A stretch of DNA of 64,000 nt from CAYPPG01 sp964412555 (GTDB lineage Bacteria > Hinthialibacterota > Hinthialibacteria > Hinthialibacterales > Hinthialibacteraceae). Below, one piece after another: positions 24,401 to 32,219 of the stretch. The notes beneath the pieces were generated by a model. It had not been told where the DNA came from. It worked only from the letters and a program-made list of their open reading frames with translations, and ran no database searches. The translations under genes were made by a program, and so were the position numbers. The stretch is taken from positions 62,001 to 126,000 of the forward strand of contig CAYPPG010000011.1 of NCBI GenBank assembly GCA_964412555.1, given 5' to 3'. Within the stretch, counting starts at the first letter, position 1; every line of letters begins with the position of its first letter.

Positions 24401-26945
24401 CGGTAAGATGGAAGGCGACATGGGTATGGGCATGGGAGGGGGAGGTTATGGCATGATGGGTGGTGCGCCTCCTGCCAATCAACCGCAAATGCAAGTCCAA
24501 TCCGCACCGGCTCCAATGGATCAGAGGCACAATCTTTATTTTAGCAATTCTGATAGTGCCAAACGAGTTGATGGAGAAGATAGGCGAACAGTGGCCGCTG
24601 ATTTTAGTGATTATGTTGAATCACAAGAAAGAGAATTGGATTGGGACGAGTATGCAAAACCTGAATTGCAAGAGCCGCTCGCCATCAACGGAGTCGTCGA
24701 TAAGGAACAAGTTAGACGGCTAGCAGAAGAGGAATTGAAGGATATCGAACTTCAATTGGAACAAGTGACTGACAAACCGCTTCTTCCTCCTTTAAAGCCC
24801 GATGCCGATCAAACTTTCCCCGCTCAAAAGGAAAATGAACGTGCTGTTCGTGTAAGACGGTTTTTCCCGGAAACACTCTTCTATACACCGGAACTCATTA
24901 CCGACAACAACGGGATGATCGCATTGAATCTGCCGGGAGCGGATTCGATCACAACGTGGCGCATGTCCGCTATGGCCAACACGAAAACCGGCGCGGTCGG
25001 TGATACTACCGCCGCGATGAAAGTATTCAAACCCTTCTTCATCGATTTGGATTTGCCGATTGCGCTTACTCAGAATGACGAAGTGACAATCCCTGTTGCT
25101 GTCTATAATTACTTGGCCGTGCCGCAAGATGTGGAAGTCCAACTCGAACAATCCCCTTGGTTTGAATTGCTCGAAGGCGAATTCAGCCGTAAAGTGCACA
25201 TCGCCGCGAATGAAGTGACTTCGGTTTCCTATCGTATCCGTGCGAAAACACTCGGCAAACAGCCGATCACCGTCTACGGCTGGGGATCGGAAGACAACGA
25301 CGCCATCGGCCGCGAGATCGACGTGCGCCCCAACGGCGATGCAAAATTTGTCAATCACAACGGACGGCTCGAAGGAATGGTCTCCGAAACGTTGACGTTC
25401 CCTCAAGAGCGAATCGCGGGTGCGGATAAACTATTCGTCAAGATTTATCCCGGCGTCTTCAGCCAGGTAGTCGAAGGACTCGACGCAATATTGAAGATGC
25501 CATACGGCTGCTTTGAACAGACCAGTTCAACGACCTATCCCAACATCCTCGTGCTCAACTATATGCAGGAAACCGATCGTGTCACACCTGCCATCGAGAT
25601 GAAAGCGCGGGAATATATCAATCTTGGCTATCAGCGCCTCTTGACCTTCGAGATCGACGGCGGCGGATTTCAAGTCTTCGGCAATCCACCCGCAACCCGG
25701 ATTCTATCTGCCTACGGTCTCATGGAATTTATGGATATGAACGAGGTCTATCCCATCGACGAAAAACTGATCGAACGCACAAAAAATTGGCTACTCGGAC
25801 AGATGAATCCGGACGGCAGCTGGGATCCCGATCAGAACTACGCCCATGCGGAAATGTGGCGCTCGATCCAAGACAACAAGGTTCTATCCACCGCTTATAT
25901 CGCCCTCGCGTTGGCGAAAACCGGTTTGAAGAGTGAACTGCTAAAAACGGAAGAATACCTCCGTGGCCATGTCGGGGAAGCGAAGGATGCCTATACATTG
26001 GCGATTCTTTGCAACGCTTTCCTGGCACTCGCTCCTGAACATCCTACGACCAAACGCTGTGTGGGCAAACTCGTGGACATGGGTATTCTCGAAGGCAAGA
26101 ATTTATACTGGAAATCCGAAGCCAGCATGAGCTTCGCCCGCGGGAATCACGCATGGGTGGAAACTACCGCTTGGGCTGCCCTTGCCTTGATCGAAGACGG
26201 CCGGTACAGCGCCGAACTCGGCAAAGCGATCAACTGGTTGATCGAACAGAAAGATCCGAACGGCACCTGGGGCACTACTCACGGTACTGTCTTAGCGCTC
26301 AAAGTCATGGTCGAATCCATCGGCAAACGCACCGACAAAGTCGATGCCGTCGTGACCGTCAAAGTGAATGGAGAAGAAGCCGAACAAATCAAGATCACAC
26401 CCGAATATTCCGACATTTTTCGCCAGATCGATACGACGAATTTCTTACAACAGGGAGATAATCGTGTCGTGATCGAACTGAACGGAGAAGGCAGCCTGCT
26501 TTATCAAGTCGTGGGCAAATACTTCGTTCCATGGAAGGAAAGAAAACGAGCCGATGTGCCGGAGGGCTTTGATATTTCCGTCGAATACGATCGTTCCGAA
26601 CTGCGCCGCAATGATACTGTGACCTGCCAGGTCAAAGCGAAGAATGTTCGCCGCCAGCGCGTCGAGATGGTCATGATCGACCTGGGAATTCCTCCCGGAT
26701 TCCGTGTCGAACGCCCGGCTCTCGACGATTACGTCGACAAAGGTGTCATTGCCAAATACACCATTATGAGCCGCCAGTTGTTGATCTATATCGAATCGAT
26801 GGACGGCGGGCAGGAACTGGAACTGAATATCCCCATGAAAGCGACATTACCGATGGTTGCCAAAGCACCGGAATCGAAGATTTATGAATACTACAATCCG
26901 GAAATCCAAGAGATTTCCGAACCACAGGAATTGCAGGTGAATTAA
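21414..26945 (+). CDS. Bacterial alpha-2-macroglobulin, thioester type, with inserted domains
   Basis: 1843 residues; GAGGTG before the ATG, signal peptide ending near VLAQR. Macroglobulin domains are seen from about residue 235 (LLTTDKPVYQPGQLIRIRAL), with the second core repeated (IEITPDQVEYEPGEAATLKI, about 650). The thioester CFEQ is intact at 1366-1369 (MPYGCFEQTSSTTYPN), in an alpha-barrel (GGGFQVFG..., NPDGSWDPDQ) followed by the receptor-binding-like end. Between them are two unusual parts: about 790-880 a pseudopilin-like calcium loop (DPWGNPYEIT, LGRDGKLNTADD), and about 980-1020 a Gly/Met-rich stretch. Family role: trapping of hostile proteases in the periplasm. No penicillin-binding-protein 1C gene is beside it; it ends the sigma/anti-sigma operon. 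Confidence 0.9.
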   Translation: MYSRKIILLNFVLLITAGFFLAQSDVLAQRNSESLSIPNVVVEREGIEMVRNENTLTVSIPLRNLEEKQIIGDLIVSLLDEKYRSLAKAEKKVILLNGEQKETIALPISSRTPDLKECILRIDFMDHTWLKRSTEAKNDQELHVIGQTNWVSGSQAALRIVVTESIGGKPIQDAKIRITAVSQTAAEPELLAEAESDENGTADLSFKVPEVLSGQCSIQIYVDSELGSDTLESQINIIPASKILLTTDKPVYQPGQLIRIRALAAHKATGVPIGNEQITLEAYDGKGNKVFKKIETTSEFGIASADFQLADEVNQGDYKIKAILEEDTSEKTVQVFEYVLPKFKVTVENEKKFYAPGDEVKGSVEARYFFGKPVDNAKVTIIANCFDVGFNEFAKVEQKTDDDGKCEYTFTIPDHLVGQPLFKGNTIVQMDVRVLDTADHEEQKFHTFHVATDPIQVEVVPESGKLIDGVENEVYLIASRPDGSVAKPKLTVSSKYLEKDADLTCDENGIAVMTLKPDTDSPVNPNLPVIRVQAEDEGKTITIDKDIPQSGNLERILLRPDKGVYTVGQNMQLTVFSPLEKETVFLDVIKNNQTVLTKTIRLEEGKASLSLPMDNLLAGTLALNAYIIRSDGNMIRDTRQVIVTRSDDLQIEITPDQVEYEPGEAATLKIAVRNQEGEPVRAALGMHIVDESVYALLEKEPGLAKVFFAIERELLEPKVEIHGYQLDQVVRLSAKKFEKDPKLSKALLSKLDTRSEFSLNLDTVTEKRNRVMQDLQQLQSVLGNQALTVSPAIPRSVEEVLLSIDADPASFPISDPWGNPYEITMAENNVMLASLGRDGKLNTADDIKIPNYTFGFRFKDMDGDIVRFKSSTKRGATIIAGNFVESANKSGLVYDGREIANWYFAEPNQPPMRFGRQAGRELRRFEGLRQRGRAPRLLLEKGVAAWNKKAELKAARPAERPPAPDMDAAGAMRFNEAAGQPAAGGMGGMGMMGGMGGKMEGDMGMGMGGGGYGMMGGAPPANQPQMQVQSAPAPMDQRHNLYFSNSDSAKRVDGEDRRTVAADFSDYVESQERELDWDEYAKPELQEPLAINGVVDKEQVRRLAEEELKDIELQLEQVTDKPLLPPLKPDADQTFPAQKENERAVRVRRFFPETLFYTPELITDNNGMIALNLPGADSITTWRMSAMANTKTGAVGDTTAAMKVFKPFFIDLDLPIALTQNDEVTIPVAVYNYLAVPQDVEVQLEQSPWFELLEGEFSRKVHIAANEVTSVSYRIRAKTLGKQPITVYGWGSEDNDAIGREIDVRPNGDAKFVNHNGRLEGMVSETLTFPQERIAGADKLFVKIYPGVFSQVVEGLDAILKMPYGCFEQTSSTTYPNILVLNYMQETDRVTPAIEMKAREYINLGYQRLLTFEIDGGGFQVFGNPPATRILSAYGLMEFMDMNEVYPIDEKLIERTKNWLLGQMNPDGSWDPDQNYAHAEMWRSIQDNKVLSTAYIALALAKTGLKSELLKTEEYLRGHVGEAKDAYTLAILCNAFLALAPEHPTTKRCVGKLVDMGILEGKNLYWKSEASMSFARGNHAWVETTAWAALALIEDGRYSAELGKAINWLIEQKDPNGTWGTTHGTVLALKVMVESIGKRTDKVDAVVTVKVNGEEAEQIKITPEYSDIFRQIDTTNFLQQGDNRVVIELNGEGSLLYQVVGKYFVPWKERKRADVPEGFDISVEYDRSELRRNDTVTCQVKAKNVRRQRVEMVMIDLGIPPGFRVERPALDDYVDKGVIAKYTIMSRQLLIYIESMDGGQELELNIPMKATLPMVAKAPESKIYEYYNPEIQEISEPQELQVN

Positions 26946-26977
26946 ATCAGAAATTTTTCTTATAGTGGACACAAAAT

Positions 26978-27020
26978 GGGGTAGACACAAAGATCTACCC
27001 CTACATTTGTAGGGGCAATC
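26978..27020 (+). repeat. GGGGTAGA palindrome repeat after the alpha-2-macroglobulin gene
   Basis: GGGGTAGA (26978-26985) and TCTACCCC (26994-27001) form a hairpin; CCCTACATTTGTAGGGG overlaps it at 26998-27014. Related copies lie at 28148-28185 and 30706-30729. It may also act as terminator for the operon, but no T run follows. Confidence 0.65.
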
Positions 27021-27051
27021 CTATGTCATTAAGTTAGGGCAGGTTATCATA

Positions 27052-27281
27052 TTAAAACCCCAAAGGTTAAAACCCCAAAGGTTAAAACCCCAAAGGTTAA
27101 AACCCCAAAGGTTAAAACCCCNNNNNNNNNNNNNNNNNNNNNNNNNNNNNNNNNNNNNNNNNNNNNNNNNNNNNNNNNNNNNNNNNNNNNNNNNNNNNNN
27201 NNNNNNNNNNNNNNNNNNNNNTTAAAACCCCAAAGGTTAAAACCCCAAAGGTTAAAACCCCAAAGGTTAAAACCCCAAAGG
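27052..27281. repeat. 15-bp tandem repeat interrupted by a 100-N assembly gap
   Basis: The unit TTAAAACCCCAAAGG is repeated exactly: four full copies and a partial one before the gap (27052-27121) and four copies after it (27222-27281). N fills 27122-27221, a conventional gap length, so the true copy number is unknown. The unit is a multiple of three and open on one strand, but the frame has no gene context, so I do not call a gene. Confidence 0.9.
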
Positions 27282-27500
27282 GGTACAAGAAGAAAGCCAG
27301 CGGGCAACGCCCCTGGAAATGTGTTTACGAAAAGTACCAGCCCTGAAAGGGCGAAAGAAACTTGATTGAATGATAGGAGGGGCAATCCTATGTGATTGCC
27401 CTTGTTTGAGGAGCGCGGACATCCTTGTCCGCATTTTCAACGCGCAAGATTACCGACTCGCACCCCATGCAGGCAAGATGCCTGCGCTCCGGCCGAATCC
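27282..27500. repeat. Mixed palindromic repeats between gap and zinc-ribbon gene
   Basis: Contains a GCGGGCAACGCCCCTGG block and CCCTGAAAGGGC near 27299-27353 (the family of 45598-45829 and 48866-49108), GAGCGCGGACATCCTTGTCC from 27411 and GCAGGCAAGATGCCTGCG from 27469 (the family of 37903). The stretch 27500-27596 shows nothing further. Confidence 0.7.
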
Positions 27501-27596
27501 AGCATTTTTAAGGATATCGGTAAAATACTCTGAATTAAAATACCCTTCCTGTTCGTATATTATTTTGCATGTATATTCCTATGTTGAGGTGCCATC

Positions 27597-28109
27597 ATGC
27601 ATAAACCATGTCCTCATTGCCGAGGAATGATTCCTGAAGAAGCCGCATATTGCCTACACTGCAATCGTATCGTTCAAAATTATCGATTTTGTACGGAATG
27701 CAGAGAACCAATTTCATTGGAAGCGGTCCGGTGCCCCTATTGCACGCAAAAAGTCCCTACTGATTTGGATATTCGAGTCAAAAATATTCAAATGACGATT
27801 ATTGCCGATCGCGTCGGCGCTTTTCTGTTGGGACGATTGGATATAACCGCTTTGTTTCATCCACCTCGATTGGAAATCGAAAGCGGCCGCATTCGGATGA
27901 CGCGATGGGGATTGTTAGGATTACGGACGTATCAACAGGAAATCCGCATCGACCGTGTCGCATCCGTCAAATACACGGAAGGGATCATCTGGGGTGGAAT
28001 CATGATCGAAACATTCGGCGGCGCCACGGAAGATATCAGCCAGAACGGCTTCGAGCAGGATGAAGCGAAAGAGGTGGCGGATAAACTCAAAGAAATCATT
28101 TCCAATTAA
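27597..28109 (+). CDS. Double zinc-ribbon protein with PH-like C-terminal domain
   Basis: 170 residues, GAGGTG before the ATG. Four CxxC pairs form two zinc ribbons in the first 52 residues (CPHCRG, CLHCNR, CTECRE, CPYCTQ). The second half (about 60-168) is a beta-rich domain with a final helix: IIADRVGAFLLGRLDITALF, IRIDRVASVKYTEGIIWGGI, ending EAKEVADKLKEIIS. This layout is that of bacterial PH-like (bPH) domains. No membrane segment is evident. Function unknown; zinc ribbon plus bPH proteins are usually cytoplasmic adaptor-like proteins. It stands alone. Confidence 0.7.
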   Translation: MHKPCPHCRGMIPEEAAYCLHCNRIVQNYRFCTECREPISLEAVRCPYCTQKVPTDLDIRVKNIQMTIIADRVGAFLLGRLDITALFHPPRLEIESGRIRMTRWGLLGLRTYQQEIRIDRVASVKYTEGIIWGGIMIETFGGATEDISQNGFEQDEAKEVADKLKEIISN

Positions 28110-28147
28110 TGATGATCGAGCCAATTCGGTCAATCACACAGGATTGC

Positions 28148-28185
28148 CTCTACAAATGTAGGGGTAGACCTTTGTGTCTACCCCC
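28148..28185. repeat. GGGGTAGAC palindrome repeat
   Basis: CTACAAATGTAG precedes GGGGTAGAC...GTCTACCCC. Same family as 26978-27020, in the opposite orientation. It lies between two convergent genes (stops at 28109 and 28206), where it could act as a terminator. Confidence 0.65.
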
Positions 28186-28205
28186 ATATAACCCCAATTC
28201 TTGAA

Positions 28206-29504
28206 TTAAAGCACAATCTCTTCCGTCTGCGGATTGAACCTCGCGACCTTCCCATTGCGGAAACCGAGCATTCCCATATGCAGAGTCGTTTGGACATGAT
28301 ACGCTAAATCCACTGGGCTGTAGGTGTTTTTATCCCGCTTCCGGCAGCATTCTAAAAAGCGCATCCAAAAGCGATGAAAATCCTCACTCTGATCAATTGG
28401 AAAACTTTTCGCTTCTTTTTCCTCTCGATCGGAGCCACGATCAGGAGGTGTCGGAATATAGACCACTTCATTGTCTCTGACAGTCAATGTTCCGTCCCAG
28501 CCGCGAACGACAGGTATTCGGCTGCCCGCTCCTCTTCCACCTGTCGCGGGATAATCATTCCCTTGTGTGCCAAGGACAGCCACTGTGATATCTTCAGGAA
28601 AATCGATCATCATATTGAATGTATCCGGAATCTCCCGGACGTCGTAACGGAATTTTCCGCCAGTCGCGACCACTTCCCGTGGGAATTTCACTCCCAGGAT
28701 GCTTAGAACCGGCGTAAGTGAATGTGGATATAGATCGGTTACCGGTCCGCCCGCGTAATCTTCATACATGCGCCAACGGAAATAACGGCTGACGTCGAAA
28801 GGATGAGGAGGCGAATCGCCGAGAAACGCATCCCAGTCCAATTTCGGCCCCGGCTCGGCGTTCGGATCATCGATCCGCATCCCTCGTTCTCCCCAATCGC
28901 CGACTCGGAAATAGCCGCATTCGGCATGAATGGGTTGGCCGATCATTCCGTCTTGAACCAATTTTTTCATGATATGCCATGCCTCGTCGGACATTCCCTG
29001 GGTACCGAGTTGAAAAACTTGATCGGATTGCTCCACCACTTTGGCGAGTCTTTTGGTCAAATCGAATTGCCGCCAGTGAGTGATCGGTTTTTCACAATAG
29101 ACATCTTTTCCCGCTTCAACCGCATCGATAACCTGATAGCCGTGAATGTGATCAGGAGTGGCGATAGAAACGACGTCGATGTCAGAATTGGAAAGTAATT
29201 CTTTATGATCCATATAGGCTTGCTGAGCGGAATATTTTTCCTTGGCTTCCTGTAGACGTGGTTTATAGGTGTCGCAAACCGCCAGGAGTTCAAGATTAGC
29301 ATCCTTTTTCAACGCTGTGATGGCACGCAAATGAGAGTTCCCACGTCCGCCTGTACCGATAACACCGATTCCCAACCGGTCGTTCGCTCCCCTAACTCGA
29401 CTTGCAGAAAGAGCGGTGAAGGTTCCCGCGGCTCCCAGTGCCGTTGTTCGATGCAAAAAGGTTCTTCGAGATACTGCATGTTCAGTCGAATGATCGTTGG
29501 ACAT
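28206..29504 (-). CDS. Gfo/Idh/MocA family oxidoreductase with Tat signal
   Basis: 432 residues from the ATG at 29504 (MSNDHSTEHAVSRRTFLHRT). GGAGG lies nine bases before it, and an upstream ATG in frame lies inside that ribosome binding site, so it is rejected. The Tat motif SRRTFLHR and a hydrophobic stretch precede the Rossmann motif RLGIGVIGTGGRGNSH. The EKP motif is present (DVYCEKPITHW), as is the substrate-domain pattern YAGGPVTDLYPH. It probably acts folded in the periplasm on sugars. It is transcribed away from the epimerase-like gene at 29733, also Tat-type; the two may serve one pathway. Confidence 0.85.
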   Translation of the reverse strand: MSNDHSTEHAVSRRTFLHRTTALGAAGTFTALSASRVRGANDRLGIGVIGTGGRGNSHLRAITALKKDANLELLAVCDTYKPRLQEAKEKYSAQQAYMDHKELLSNSDIDVVSIATPDHIHGYQVIDAVEAGKDVYCEKPITHWRQFDLTKRLAKVVEQSDQVFQLGTQGMSDEAWHIMKKLVQDGMIGQPIHAECGYFRVGDWGERGMRIDDPNAEPGPKLDWDAFLGDSPPHPFDVSRYFRWRMYEDYAGGPVTDLYPHSLTPVLSILGVKFPREVVATGGKFRYDVREIPDTFNMMIDFPEDITVAVLGTQGNDYPATGGRGAGSRIPVVRGWDGTLTVRDNEVVYIPTPPDRGSDREEKEAKSFPIDQSEDFHRFWMRFLECCRKRDKNTYSPVDLAYHVQTTLHMGMLGFRNGKVARFNPQTEEIVL

Positions 29505-29732
29505 AACCCTTGCCTCCATTTTTTATTTTGGAATAACAAACCAAGACGTTTGATTCACATTTCTGTTGTAAGCGGAAATACGCCTTGAAAGAGTTGTTCT
29601 CCGTTTCTATTCAGTTTAATATGATTCCAATACCAGAAATCGGTACAAAGATCAATCCATACGGATGCATAGACCATAAACTGTTTATCATGCAGGTTGA
29701 TATATTTATAAAAATAAAAGGGAGAACCTATC

Positions 29733-30683
29733 ATGACTCACCATTCGATCTCACGCCGTAATTTTGTAAAAAATGTCAGTATCGTATCCGGGGCGATTCT
29801 CACTGGTGCATCTATGTCGGGAGCATCCGAAAGAAGTGAGAATGAATCTCTTCATGTAGCATCGAATCAGTATTCGTGGGTAGTATTTTATAATCGCGAA
29901 AATCAAAATTTTAACGAGTCGCTCGAAGAAGGATTTGCAGATGTGAAAAAGAGCGGACTCAATGGCTTCGAACCCAGCATCACGTCACCGGAACAGATCG
30001 GACGATATGCAGGACTGTTAAAAAAACACGGACTCGAAATGCGGTCGATCTATGTGAACAGCACCCTTCACGAAGAGGAAGAAGCCAGAAAGAGCATCGA
30101 GAATATCGTGAACATTGGTGAGCAAGCGGCAAAGGCGGGTGTCAAAATCATCGTCACCAATCCGAATCCGATCCGTTGGGGTAGCCAGGAAAGCAAATCC
30201 GATGAGCAATTGATAATCCAAGCAAGAGCGTTGAACGATTTAGGCAAGAAATTGTCGGATCAGAATCTGGTCTTGGCCTATCACAATCACGACGCCGAAC
30301 TACGGAACGCTGCTCGTGAATTCCATCATATGATGGTTGGCACCAATCCCGATTATGTCACGTTATGCCTCGATTCGCACTGGATTTATCGCGGTTCAGG
30401 GGATTCGTCTGTTGCCTTGTTCGATATCGTAAAATTATACGGCCCGCGTGTCAGTGAATTACACCTACGCCAATCCCACGACGGGGTGTGGTCGGAAGCG
30501 TTTGAACCCGGCGACATCGATTATGAAAGACTTGCGCAGTATCTATTGGAAATCGTTAACAACCCGCATCTCGTCATGGAACAGGCAGTCGAAAAAGGAA
30601 CTTCCCACACCATCGGCCCTGTTGAAGCGCACAAACAAAGTGTCAAATATGCCCGGAAAATATTCGCAGGTTTCGCGAATTGA
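29733..30683 (+). CDS. Tat-exported sugar phosphate isomerase/epimerase-like TIM barrel
   Basis: 316 residues, AAGGGAGA before the ATG. The N-terminus MTHHSISRRNFVKNVSIVSG is a Tat signal. The AP-endonuclease-2/xylose-isomerase-like barrel follows, with metal-ligand regions LAYHNHDAEL, LCLDSHWIYRGSG, LHLRQSHDGVW and LVMEQAVEKG, keeping the family's His/Asp/Glu pattern. Such proteins isomerise or epimerise sugars or inositol derivatives. It is divergent from a Tat-type Gfo/Idh oxidoreductase, a pairing often found in sugar or cyclitol breakdown. Confidence 0.8.
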   Translation: MTHHSISRRNFVKNVSIVSGAILTGASMSGASERSENESLHVASNQYSWVVFYNRENQNFNESLEEGFADVKKSGLNGFEPSITSPEQIGRYAGLLKKHGLEMRSIYVNSTLHEEEEARKSIENIVNIGEQAAKAGVKIIVTNPNPIRWGSQESKSDEQLIIQARALNDLGKKLSDQNLVLAYHNHDAELRNAAREFHHMMVGTNPDYVTLCLDSHWIYRGSGDSSVALFDIVKLYGPRVSELHLRQSHDGVWSEAFEPGDIDYERLAQYLLEIVNNPHLVMEQAVEKGTSHTIGPVEAHKQSVKYARKIFAGFAN

Positions 30684-30705
30684 ATGAAATTACTCTTACT
30701 CTGTA

Positions 30706-30729
30706 GGGATAGACCTGTGTGTCCATCCC
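30706..30729. repeat. GGGATAGAC palindrome between convergent genes
   Basis: GGGATAGAC (30706-30714) and GTCCATCCC (30721-30729) pair with two mismatches. Diverged member of the 26978 family. It sits between the stops of the epimerase-like gene and exonuclease III. Confidence 0.55.
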
Positions 30730-30754
30730 ATTATGAGAGACGTCCTTCATGCCC

Positions 30755-31516
30755 CTACAACCGTATCTTCATTGAAACAGGACAATGATCGGATCCCATC
30801 ACTTCCGGCGATATCGCCGCATCGAGTAGTTGGGGACGCAGGGCAGGGGAAATACAGAAATAATCGATTCTCCAGCCGACATTCTTCTCTCTCGCTTTCC
30901 CGAAATAACTCCACCACGTATAGTGACCGCTTTCTTTCGTAAATTCTCGAAATGTATCGATGAATCCGCTCTCTATGATCCGGTCGAAACTCTCGCGTTC
31001 TTCGATGGTAAATCCGGCGTTACGTTCGTTGGCTTTCGGATTGGCTAGATCGATTTCTTTATGCGCGACATTAAGGTCGCCGCAGAATATCACCGGTTTT
31101 TTCTTTTCCAATTTTTTGAGATGCTTTAAAAAAGCGGTATCCCATTCTTTCGTCCGATAATCCAGCCGCTCTAAACCGCGTTGCGAATTCGGAGTATAGA
31201 CATTGACAAGGTAATGTTCATCGAATTCCAATGTGATCAGACGTCCCTCGGTGTCATGTTCCCGGATTCCCAATCCGTATGTAACCTTCTTTGGTTTGAT
31301 TTTGGTGAAAACCGCCGTTCCGGAATACCCCTTTTTTTCCGCCGGATACCAGTACCGATGATAATCACCGATAGAAAAATCAACCTGCTCCGGTAAGGCC
31401 CGCATCTCCTGCAAACAAAGAATATCCGGCTTCGCACCGGCTACATAGTCTAGGAATCCTTTCTTTAAAACCGCCCGGATTCCGTTTACGTTCCATGAAA
31501 TCAACTGTAAAGTCAT
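30755..31516 (-). CDS. xth: Exodeoxyribonuclease III
   Basis: 253 residues from the ATG at 31516 (MTLQLISWNVNGIRAVLKKG); an in-frame ATG 13 codons upstream precedes a stretch outside the family fold. All catalytic parts are present: WNVNGIRA, LQEMRA, GDLNVAH, WRIDYFCI and the final GSDHCPVSMKI. The enzyme removes nucleotides from 3' ends and cuts at abasic sites in base-excision repair. It has no signal peptide. The next gene upstream is divergent, so it is expressed alone. The ribosome binding site is weak (GATTGAAAAG). Confidence 0.9.
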   Translation of the reverse strand: MTLQLISWNVNGIRAVLKKGFLDYVAGAKPDILCLQEMRALPEQVDFSIGDYHRYWYPAEKKGYSGTAVFTKIKPKKVTYGLGIREHDTEGRLITLEFDEHYLVNVYTPNSQRGLERLDYRTKEWDTAFLKHLKKLEKKKPVIFCGDLNVAHKEIDLANPKANERNAGFTIEERESFDRIIESGFIDTFREFTKESGHYTWWSYFGKAREKNVGWRIDYFCISPALRPQLLDAAISPEVMGSDHCPVSMKIRL

Positions 31517-31629
31517 CTTTTCAATCCATCTGAATAATATAGAGTAAAATACCAACCATTCTTGAAGATGAAAATTGTCTGGTATAATTTTGTCAAGATA
31601 TTGAAGGATATTTCAGAACCAAGATTTTT

Positions 31630-31983
31630 ATGTATACAAAAGTATTGAAACCTGACGATCAATTACTGGCAGAATGCGACGTGGACATGTTCCGGTCCAG
31701 CGGTCCCGGCGGTCAGAATGTCAACCGGCGGGAAACCGCTATTCGTTTGCATCACCGCCCAACCGGTATTGTCGTGACTTGCCAAAATGAACGCAGCCAG
31801 TTCCGCAATAAGCAGCTGGCGTTGGAGCAGTTGCGTTCCAATCTGGCGAAAATGTATCGCAAACGGAAGAAACGCCTACCGACCTCCATGCCGAAAGCGG
31901 TGAAAGAAAAGATCTTAAAACAAAAGCGGGAAAAATCTCAGAAAAAAGCGTTGCGTTCAAAACCCGGTATAAAGGATGAATAG
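31630..31983 (+). CDS. Release-factor-like protein with GGQ motif
   Basis: 117 residues. It consists only of the peptidyl-tRNA-hydrolysing domain of class I release factors (SSGPGGQNVNRRETAIRLHH) and a long basic tail rich in Lys/Arg. There is no stop-codon recognition domain. Its size resembles ArfB/YaeJ-type ribosome rescue factors, where the basic tail enters the mRNA channel, but 'QNVNRRETAIRL' is nearer to the RF-like subgroup whose role is less clear. It probably releases peptides from stalled ribosomes. Confidence 0.8.
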   Translation: MYTKVLKPDDQLLAECDVDMFRSSGPGGQNVNRRETAIRLHHRPTGIVVTCQNERSQFRNKQLALEQLRSNLAKMYRKRKKRLPTSMPKAVKEKILKQKREKSQKKALRSKPGIKDE

Positions 31984-32003
31984 GACCGTAATGGAGGCAT
32001 ATT

Positions 32004-32219
32004 ATGAACTCACATTATGAATTGGAAGCGATTATGGACGAGGATGGATCGTTATATATTCAAAATCTTCCATTTAGAAAAGGAGATAAAGTTTCTGTTC
32101 GTATTTTTCTGCTCTCAGGGAAAAGTGAAGATAAAAAATATCCTTTACGTGGAAAACCAATCCGCTATCCTAAACCATTTGAACCCGTCGCTGAAAATGA
32201 TTGGGATGTATTAACATGA
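32004..32219 (+). CDS. Small antitoxin-like protein without toxin
   Basis: 71 residues, GGAGG before the ATG. The first part is a short beta-type domain (LEAIMDEDGSLYIQNLPFRK, then GDKVSVRIFLL). The end KYPLRGKPIRYPKPFEPVAE plus NDWDVL is a tail I associate with small proteins encoded just upstream of PIN-type toxin genes. Here no toxin follows: its stop overlaps the start of a Gfo/Idh oxidoreductase gene (ATGA, 32216-32219). It may be a solitary antitoxin that has been joined to a new downstream gene. The assignment rests on recall of the tail pattern. Confidence 0.55.
   Translation: MNSHYELEAIMDEDGSLYIQNLPFRKGDKVSVRIFLLSGKSEDKKYPLRGKPIRYPKPFEPVAENDWDVLT

Noticed and set aside
27047..27385. 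112-residue open frame across the assembly gap on the minus strand
   Set aside because: It is made of the 15-bp repeat and N bases; the start has no ribosome binding site.
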